Source of the DNA: Leishmania martiniquensis
Lineage: Eukaryota; Euglenozoa; Kinetoplastea; Trypanosomatida; Trypanosomatidae
Assembly: GCF_017916325.1 (NCBI RefSeq)
Contig: NC_090147.1
Span: 97,501-161,500, forward strand
Length of the DNA stretch: 64,000 bases
Direction of reading: 5' to 3'
A program made the position numbers and the translations under genes. This document shows positions 57,937 through 64,000 of this stretch, piece after piece. Position 1 is the stretch's first letter. Every line of letters begins with the position of its first letter. The notes beneath the pieces are model-generated. The model saw nothing but the letters and a program-made list of their open reading frames with translations. It had not been told where the DNA came from and ran no database searches.

Positions 57937-59061
57937 ATGGCCACCCTCGCCCTCTCCGTCCCCACGCTTCGCGTGGCCGCCGTCGCGATCCTGTTGCTGC
58001 TGGTGGCACCGCCGACACAGGCCTGGTGGGACAAGGGTCATATGTGCATCGCCGAGATTGCGCGCCGCAATCTCGAGCCCGACGTGTTGGAAAAGCTGCA
58101 GGCCTGCGCCGACGTGCTCCACAATACCGGTCCCTTCCCCAAGAGCACCAATATCGTCGAGCTCGGCCCCTGGGCGGACGACCTCAAGTCGATGGGTCTC
58201 CATACCATGTCCACCTGGCACTTTATCGACACCGTCTACAACCCGCAGAACATCAAGCGCACCATCAACCCCGTTGAGATCGTCAACGTCGCCTCCGTAA
58301 TCCCGATGCTCGTTAGCGCCATCACAAGCCCTACCGCCACCTCCGACACTATCGTCACGTCCGTCGCAAACCTCATTCACTTCGTCGGCGACATCCACAT
58401 GCCGCTGCACAGCGCCGACCTCTTCTCACCCGAGTACCCGCTCGGTGACCTCGGCGGCAACAAGCAAATTGTCATCGTCAACCAGACCGCCGGCACATCC
58501 ATGAAGCTGCACGCCTTCTGGGACTCCATGTGTGGAGGTCCGCAGAGTAACCCCGTGCGACCGCTCGACAATGCCGGCTACGCCGAGCTCTCCGCCTTCG
58601 TGGATCACCTCGTCGCGGCATACTTCTTCACCGAGCAGCAGATGATGACCACCAACTCTACCATCATGGCGGCTGAGAGCTACGAGTTAGCCGTCAGGCA
58701 CGTCTATCCGGGCATCGTGAACGGCACCGTGCTGTCCGAGTCGTACAAGGCCAATGGCAAGATCCTCGCCGGCGGCCGCGTGACGCTGGCCGGCTACCGC
58801 CTCGCCACCATCCTCAACACCGCCCTCGCCGGTGTGTCCATGGACGCTATCATGAACGGCACCAAGCACATCCAAGACGGCGTGAAGGACGTGCGCACGG
58901 GTGAGACCAACAATTACTACGCCTTCTCCGGTGTAGAGAAGGGCGCTGCCGCTGGCATCTTCCTCTCCTCCTTCGTCATTGGCTGCCTGCTTGCCACTGC
59001 CGTCGTACTCTCCGTCCTTTATATGTACCGCGGCGTCGCCAAGCGTGCCGCCACGCAGTGA
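57937..59061 (+). CDS. P1/S1-family class I nuclease (3'-nucleotidase/nuclease), membrane-anchored
   Basis: 374 residues. A cleavable signal peptide (hydrophobic core about 13-24, ending PPTQA) exposes Trp30 as mature residue 1. All nine zinc-ligand positions of P1 nuclease appear present: Trp30, His35, Asp81 (PWADD), His95 (TWHFID), His148, Asp152 and His158 in HFVGDIHMPLH, then His192 and Asp196 in KLHAFWD. A transmembrane helix at about 339-365 and a short basic tail (YRGVAKRAATQ) make it a type I surface or endomembrane protein. Several Asn-x-Ser/Thr sites are present. In Leishmania such enzymes cleave 3'-phosphates from nucleotides and degrade nucleic acids at the surface for purine salvage, and are induced by purine starvation. 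It is the last plus-strand gene before the strand switch. Confidence 0.96.
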   Translation: MATLALSVPTLRVAAVAILLLLVAPPTQAWWDKGHMCIAEIARRNLEPDVLEKLQACADVLHNTGPFPKSTNIVELGPWADDLKSMGLHTMSTWHFIDTVYNPQNIKRTINPVEIVNVASVIPMLVSAITSPTATSDTIVTSVANLIHFVGDIHMPLHSADLFSPEYPLGDLGGNKQIVIVNQTAGTSMKLHAFWDSMCGGPQSNPVRPLDNAGYAELSAFVDHLVAAYFFTEQQMMTTNSTIMAAESYELAVRHVYPGIVNGTVLSESYKANGKILAGGRVTLAGYRLATILNTALAGVSMDAIMNGTKHIQDGVKDVRTGETNNYYAFSGVEKGAAAGIFLSSFVIGCLLATAVVLSVLYMYRGVAKRAATQ

Positions 59062-60988
59062 AGCCTCTCAACTGGCACGTGTGCCACCCCACTGATCCCT
59101 CGCCCTTTTCGATCCAAGCCTCCCCCTCTCCTCGAGCATGGACCCTTTCACACGCACATGCACACACACAGACAGAGACAGAGACAGAGACACACTCTTC
59201 TCCATTCAGCTTCATTTACGTTTGGCAGGGGCCATTCCTCTCACTTTTTTTTGAAGAATAGCCCCGCCTATGCCCTTCGCTATTTCTCTTTGCAGTGCTC
59301 GAGTACGCGGGTGCGCGCGCGCCTGGTGGTGTGGGAGAGGGGGTCACCAAACGTGCGTCGCTCTCTCTCTTGCCCATTGTTTGCCCTCGTGTCCCCACCC
59401 CCACCCCGTCCGCCCACTGTCTTGTCTGTCACCATCACAGCCACTACGCCGTGTACCTCGACAGTCTGATAGGGGGGAGGGGAGAAGAAAGCCAAAATCC
59501 TTCGCGCCACTCTACGCAGCGCCCTCGCCATCCCTGTCTCTGCGTGTCCCTCTCTCACACATACTGTGCGCCGTGCCTCGTTGCGCAGAGAGCTTCGGCT
59601 TGGGTGATGCGTGTGGGTGTGTAAATATCTTCTCTGGTGTGGGGGAGCCCAAAAGAAAGCACCGCGGGCTTCTTTTCCTATACACTTCAGCCTGTGCTTC
59701 GCTCCCCCCTCATCCCTCACGGGAGCTCTTCCTCTCACGTTTCTCTTCGGCTTGGGTGTTAATGTCTAAGTGTGCGAAGCATGCGTGGATTAGTATTGGG
59801 GGAAGGCCGTATATCACCCGCGCAGAGACCCCGTGCGTGTTGGCGGGTGTTCTCTGCGGGTCTCCCTTCGTTAGGTTGCCGCCGCCCGGCCCCACCACCC
59901 TTTCTCTTCCTCGCCTCTCCTCACTCACTCCATGGTGCGCTTAACCACCTCTGGACGAGTGTGCCGACGAAAAGCGCGCGTATCTGTGGAGTGAGGCCGT
60001 CCGGCGCTGCTTTGGCGGGCGCAAAGGCAGAGGGGGGGAGGCATGTGACGAACTTGTCCGCGCAGTGTCCCCCTAAGCTTTCACCCTCGACCTCCGCTCA
60101 CCCCTTCCCCACCCACCCCCGCAACACACGCACACGCACGCCTGCATAAACCCTCTCGCCCGCTGGCTTGTGTGTAGTTCATTTCGGTTTCGCGAGTACG
60201 CGTCGCACTTTTTTTTTATTCTGAGCAAAGAGAAAGGGCGGGCATACATGAAAGCCTCGCTGGTCATCACGCGCGGGCTTCGCCACGCCCTTCAGGACAG
60301 ACAAAAAAAAGTGCGACACCCGTCGCGGCCGTGGACGCCCACCCGCGAGCACTGCTCTGCATCCCTTCCTGATGGAGAGGGGGGTGGGAACACATCTTCC
60401 CGCCAACAGCACAGGCCCCGGCCCCCATCTTCCCGAGCGGACGGCCACCCCCCACCGCTTCCGCGCCGCATGCCGCGAACGGGCCCCCGCCGCCGGGCGC
60501 TCCCGATACCACCCCCCACCGCCCCCTTTCCCACCAAGCCACTCCGGCGAAGCCCCCACCACCATCACCGACCCCCCCTCGAAGACCGCGAGGGGCGCTT
60601 ACGCCGGGGCGCATCCCCGCCCTGGCGGCCATGCCGGAGGGCCCAGAAACCCCTCGCACGGGGGGGCCCCGGCTGGCGCCCCCGGGCCAGCCGCCCAAAG
60701 GCAGGGGGGAAGGGGCAGGCGGGCTATTGGGGGCGCGGGGGCCCGCGCCCCGGAAGGGCGCGCACACGAAAGCCCGGGGGGGCGCGACAACCGCCCACGC
60801 GGCGCCCCGCCGGCGGCCCACCGCCGCCCGCGCAAGGGGGAAGAAAGGAAACGGCCCCCCGCGGAGCTCTGAGGGAGAGAAATGGGAGGCGCCCGCCACG
60901 CCAAAGAAAAGCCCAACTTTGACTACACCACACGAGACGACGACGCCGACTGCACTGCTAGCGGATGCGTCAGTGGTGGCGAAGACCG
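59062..60988. other. Convergent strand-switch region
   Basis: Plus-strand genes end at 59061 and the next gene (60989-62389) is on the minus strand, so two transcription units converge here. In trypanosomatids such regions terminate RNA polymerase II transcription and often carry base J. The first 1.2 kb is pyrimidine-rich on the plus strand (nuclease 3'UTR), with a T9 run at 60210-60218 and an A8 run at 60303-60310. The rest is the GC-extreme block described separately. No tRNA or other RNA gene could be recognised. Confidence 0.75.
60300..60880. other. Extremely G+C-rich block with many G and C runs
   Basis: Nearly continuous G/C with frequent runs of five or more Gs or Cs on either strand (for example around 60500-60540, 60655-60725, 60735-60790, 60855-60870). 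Long open frames exist in several phases on both strands simply because stop codons are A/T-rich; their products are Pro/Arg/Gly/Ala only. Not called as coding. It could form G-quadruplexes or reflect assembly difficulty. Confidence 0.7.
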
Positions 60989-62389
60989 TTACGCCTGCCG
61001 GTGCGGATCACCGGCATCCGTCAACATCACACTCACCAGCCCATCGGCGACGTGCACCACACGCACGTCCTCCTGCGCAGGTGTGCCTCGCATGCCCTCG
61101 GCTCGAGCCGCCCCCGCTGAGGCAGCTGTCAGAGTGGGCGTGTCCGGTCTGTCGTCGTCGTCGCCACGCGCATCACACTTGCTGAGCGCCGTGGCCGGTG
61201 CGCATTCACACAGGAGCTCCGGGGTGCGTCGAAGCAGCGTGCCTTCCATGGAGTCGTGCGCGCCACTTAGCGTCACTGTGGCACCATGTTCCCACGTGGC
61301 TGCAAGGTGCACAGCCCCCCGGGCCCTCGGCGGCGGCTGCATGTACTCGATGGAGTGGCCAGGCACCACCTCGTCGCGACCGCCGGCGGCGGTGTCGAGA
61401 AAAGGGTTCGACGTGTCCAAGCGCGCAGCAGCCGATGCGCACGCTTCCAGCAGTGGCGTATGCGAGGGTCTCGCAGCCATCCACGCCGCCCTCATCGCAC
61501 GCTGCACGAATCGCGCTTCCTCGGGCCCGGCCTCAGAAACCTGCGCGCCCCTCTTCTGCGCCTCGGTGCTGTCGTGAGGAGCGCGTTCGTCTTGATGGCT
61601 ACCGACACCCGGCGGCGGACTCGCCAGCCGTCGCGAGTACACCTCCTGGTCCCAATGGAGGATGCGGGACAGTTTTGTGGGCATCGCCGCCCTCGCGCCA
61701 GTCGCCCTCGTCGCGGACCTGTGACGTGCAGCCCCCGCGCTCTCTCCTGCGGCGCACCGCGCGCTGTAGCTAAGGGAGGACAAGCAAGCCGAGAGCATGG
61801 CGCCCTCGCTCACCCAGAGGGGCTGCTCGTCCTCCTGTGACCCCGAGGGTGAGGTGGCCACCGTCGCCGACGCCGGCGCGGGGGCGGGCGACAGGATCGG
61901 TGAAAGGCTCACAGCATCGCTGGTGTAGCTGCGCAGGCCCCACAGCGGAATTATCTTGGGCGGTGGCGGCCGCGTTGCGGGTCGTGCCGGCGTCTCTTCT
62001 CGCTCCGCACGGGGCCCCGGCGCGAGGTCCCCATCCCACGGCGGCCCACGGCACGGGGACGGGGCAAACAGCACCGCCCTACGCGCATCGAGGTCCGCGA
62101 AGGACCCTTTTAGATACCGCGGCGAAGAATAGACGGCGCCGCGCGGAGACGAAGCGGCCTCGCTGGCGCCGCTAGGAAGTGCTGCCGCCTCCGAGAGAGA
62201 GGCAAGCTGCAACTCCGCCACAAGATGCTCGCCGGCGCTTGCGAAGGTGGTGGGGTTGGCAGGCTCGGTCTTCTCAGAACCTGCGACGGAGTCTGAGGAG
62301 TCGCTGTCACTGCCTGTTGAGGACGAGGGTTCCCCCTGGCTTTGGTCGAGGTCGAGCAGCCAAGAAAGTGCGGCGAGCATGGAGGCCAT
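60989..62389 (-). CDS. Unrecognised 466-residue protein, first gene of the minus-strand unit
   Basis: ATG at 62389 (reading leftwards), stop at 60989-60991. The N-terminus MASMLAALSWLLDLD is followed by a Ser/Asp/Glu-rich stretch (SDSDSSDS). Pro/Ala/Ser-rich linkers alternate with short ordered-looking patches (KIIPLWGLRSYTSDA; LSRILHWDQEVYSRR; EEARFVQRAMRAAWMAARP). The C-terminal part has a beta-like pattern with HLAATWEHGATVTLSG and ends VSVMLTDAGDPHRQA. No catalytic motif, TM segment or known family was identified. Codon use resembles genuine genes in the window, and the opposite-strand ORFs are shorter and less protein-like. Its 3' end faces the nuclease gene. Confidence 0.75.
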   Translation of the reverse strand: MASMLAALSWLLDLDQSQGEPSSSTGSDSDSSDSVAGSEKTEPANPTTFASAGEHLVAELQLASLSEAAALPSGASEAASSPRGAVYSSPRYLKGSFADLDARRAVLFAPSPCRGPPWDGDLAPGPRAEREETPARPATRPPPPKIIPLWGLRSYTSDAVSLSPILSPAPAPASATVATSPSGSQEDEQPLWVSEGAMLSACLSSLSYSARCAAGESAGAARHRSATRATGARAAMPTKLSRILHWDQEVYSRRLASPPPGVGSHQDERAPHDSTEAQKRGAQVSEAGPEEARFVQRAMRAAWMAARPSHTPLLEACASAAARLDTSNPFLDTAAGGRDEVVPGHSIEYMQPPPRARGAVHLAATWEHGATVTLSGAHDSMEGTLLRRTPELLCECAPATALSKCDARGDDDDRPDTPTLTAASAGAARAEGMRGTPAQEDVRVVHVADGLVSVMLTDAGDPHRQA

Positions 62390-63784
62390 TCTTCACCCTC
62401 GGCACGAGTAGCTGCAAGGTTGGGCAGTATGTGAGGCAATGCAATGCCGCACAGCTGTCACACTCTCAATGACGCTGGCAGGGTGGCGTAGAGGGGGGGC
62501 GATCGTAAAGATGCGATGGCGGCCCCACCCCACCCCCACCCCGCACCGGCACACTCCCTCTCTGCGCGTAAGAGCTTCTGTGCGACAGCACTCTTTTGAT
62601 GCGCAACGTTATTTTTCAATGTAAGGCACTGGGGCGTGCGTCACCAGCCCGTCCACCTGCCCGCACACGTGTTGAACGCGATTCAGTCGTTCGCGTGCAC
62701 TGTTTTTTTTTCCCGATAGTGGAAGGAGCACATGCGTTAAAGGGAGAGGGGAAACGAGCCGAGACAGAGAGGCGGGGAGGAGTTGGTGTGTATGTGCGTG
62801 TGCCACGGCTGCGCTCTCTTCACAGGCCTGGCGGCCACCCCGTGCACTACCAAGGAGCAGGTGCAAGAAGGACGGCACCCGAGCAACGAGAGCTGCTCAG
62901 CGGCATCGGAGAACACCGCCACTTAGGAGAAATAGAAACAGCAGCGTAGCAGCAGGAGAGCTCGTGAGGGGAAGCCGATTCCACGTGCAGGAAGACGCAA
63001 TTTGAAAGTGAGACAAGCCAAGAACGAGCGCCACACATCATCCACGCTGAGCTGTTAGAAGGTGTTGGCAAACTATTGTGCAACCCCTCGTGAAGCCTTT
63101 TTTCCTGTTAGCGCGGCTGTTCCTGCCGTACCGCAACGCGCACACTCCATGTGCATTACCCTCTCCTCCAACGTGTTCACCCCACCCACCCATCCCGCCT
63201 CTGCCCCACAGAGCGCACACGTCAAGGTCAGCCACCACACCACACCCCTACCGGCCCCCGTCACACACACACACGCACACACACATACAGGGGGCCCCGA
63301 TCGCACACCTCGTGGGGCGAGGCAGGCGGGTAGGCAGACACGTCACACCAATGCTGCGCACCGAGCCATCTGGGCGAAGCCCATGCGCCGAACTCCAGCC
63401 ATGCTGGCACCCCGACCATCGCGACGCCACTCCACGCAAGGCCCAACCCTCAGCATCGGCAGCGATGCATCGCCCTGGGCCTCCTCGCGGTGGGTGGTTG
63501 GGGGGGGGGAGGGCTTCCTGGCCTTCGCACGGGCAGCGAGGCGCCGGACCGCCCGAGAGGCGGCGCACTGAGCTGCTCCCCTCCCTTCCCCTCCCTCCTT
63601 TCAGCACATCCCTGAAGAGGGAAGTTCGTAATGAGAGCAAAAAAAGTGCGCAGCAGCAGCCGGACGGCGGCGACAGAGCGAAGAAGCGCAGTCACTGAGC
63701 GGGGCCCGGGGAGGACGAGGAAAGCCGAGGGGGAGAAGGCGAGCGCGTGGCGTAGGCAGCCGCTCCTCCCCCCTCCTCTCCGCC
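62390..63784 (-). other. Minus-strand spacer holding the second SIDER-like element
   Basis: Between the 466-residue gene and the truncated minus-strand gene. It contains a G7 run near 62504 and a T9 run at 62703-62711, with purine-rich stretches on the plus strand (62735-62790) that are pyrimidine tracts for minus-strand transcripts. The SIDER-like copy lies at about 63165-63473. No gene is called. Confidence 0.7.
63165..63473 (-). mobile_element. SIDER-like degenerate retroposon, copy B (reverse orientation)
   Basis: Reverse complement of the element at about 30972-31271, nearly identical over 63168-63392. The differences seen include one G in a G-run and a few substitutions. Homology towards 63473 is weaker. 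It lies downstream of the minus-strand gene that ends at 63785, so it is in sense orientation within that gene's 3'UTR, as is copy A in its own transcript. Confidence 0.75.
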
Positions 63785-64000
63785 TCACCTCCTCTTCGAT
63801 TTTTCGAAGTCCACCGAAACGCCAGTGATACTGACAGCCGTCGCCGCGCCCTGGTCGTAGTCGTACCACCCCTCCGATAGGTCGACATCCTCGAAGGTGC
63901 CGCCACCGGCAGCGACGACGGTCCACTGGTTGTCGATCTCGAGCTCGACCGGCCGGCCACCGCGCACCTCGAAGGCCGCAATCACGTTGGCCGCGCGCTC
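63785..64000 (-). CDS. C-terminal end of an unidentified minus-strand protein (truncated by window)
   Basis: 71 codons enter from the right edge and stop at 63785-63787. The peptide alternates hydrophobic and polar residues (VELEIDNQWTVVAAGG, AVSITGVSVDFEKSKRR), suggesting a beta-sandwich end with a basic tail. No family is recognisable from this piece. Reading frame and codon use support a real gene. Confidence 0.65.
   Translation of the reverse strand, partial: ERAANVIAAFEVRGGRPVELEIDNQWTVVAAGGGTFEDVDLSEGWYDYDQGAATAVSITGVSVDFEKSKRR

Noticed and set aside
60372..60872. Long overlapping ORFs on both strands of the GC-rich block
   Set aside because: They exist because A/T-rich stop codons are nearly absent; products contain almost only Pro, Arg, Gly and Ala.
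1..64000. CRISPR arrays, bacterial operons, ribosome binding sites or self-splicing introns
   Set aside because: No regularly spaced direct repeats or Shine-Dalgarno pattern; gene structure is that of a trypanosomatid nuclear polycistron.

Overview
The window reads as nuclear DNA of a trypanosomatid, most likely a Leishmania or close Leishmaniinae relative. It is GC-rich, with very long intronless ORFs all in one direction, separated by pyrimidine-rich spacers. Most starts have a polypyrimidine tract and an AG a short distance upstream, as expected for spliced-leader trans-splicing. Two copies of a SIDER-like retroposon are present. Recognisable genes include the large trypanosomatid ornithine decarboxylase and a surface-type P1/S1 3'-nucleotidase/nuclease. 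From memory these two genes lie on chromosome 12 in Leishmania; this was not checked. The ODC N-terminus differs clearly from what I remember of the L. donovani form, so another subgenus or genus is possible.

Layout, plus strand (1-59061), probably one polycistronic unit: the 3' end of an unknown gene (2-160); a giant DEAH-box helicase with a U1-type zinc finger (1483-10128); a SET-domain protein (10652-12481); ornithine decarboxylase (13093-15243); a large coiled-coil protein (17719-22266); a SAC3/GANP-family mRNA-export protein (22698-28352); a two-TM protein resembling V-ATPase assembly factor Vma12 (28840-30735); a SIDER-like element (about 30972-31271); an unrecognised 1274-residue protein (31441-35265); the NOT2-type subunit of CCR4-NOT (38586-40256); a GST-fold protein (42016-43113); a small two-TM protein (44359-45411); a Pumilio/PUF RNA-binding protein (50183-54469); an HTATIP2/TIP30-like short-chain dehydrogenase (55398-56693); and the P1/S1 nuclease (57937-59061).

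After 59061 the coding strand flips. The spacer 59062-60988 is a convergent strand-switch region and contains an extremely G+C-rich block (about 60300-60880). On the minus strand follow an unrecognised 466-residue protein (60989-62389), a second SIDER-like element in reverse orientation (about 63165-63473), and the 3' end of a minus-strand gene (63785-64000). Both SIDER copies are therefore sense relative to the transcript they sit in.

Functionally the unit is mixed, as is normal for trypanosomatids, but it holds an unusual number of RNA-level regulators: DEAH helicase, SAC3, NOT2 and PUF. It also carries two nutrient genes, ODC for polyamines and 3'-nucleotidase for purine salvage. Spacers are long (up to 4.8 kb) and full of CT, GT/CA and TA microsatellites; I see no convincing RNA genes, CRISPR arrays or introns.
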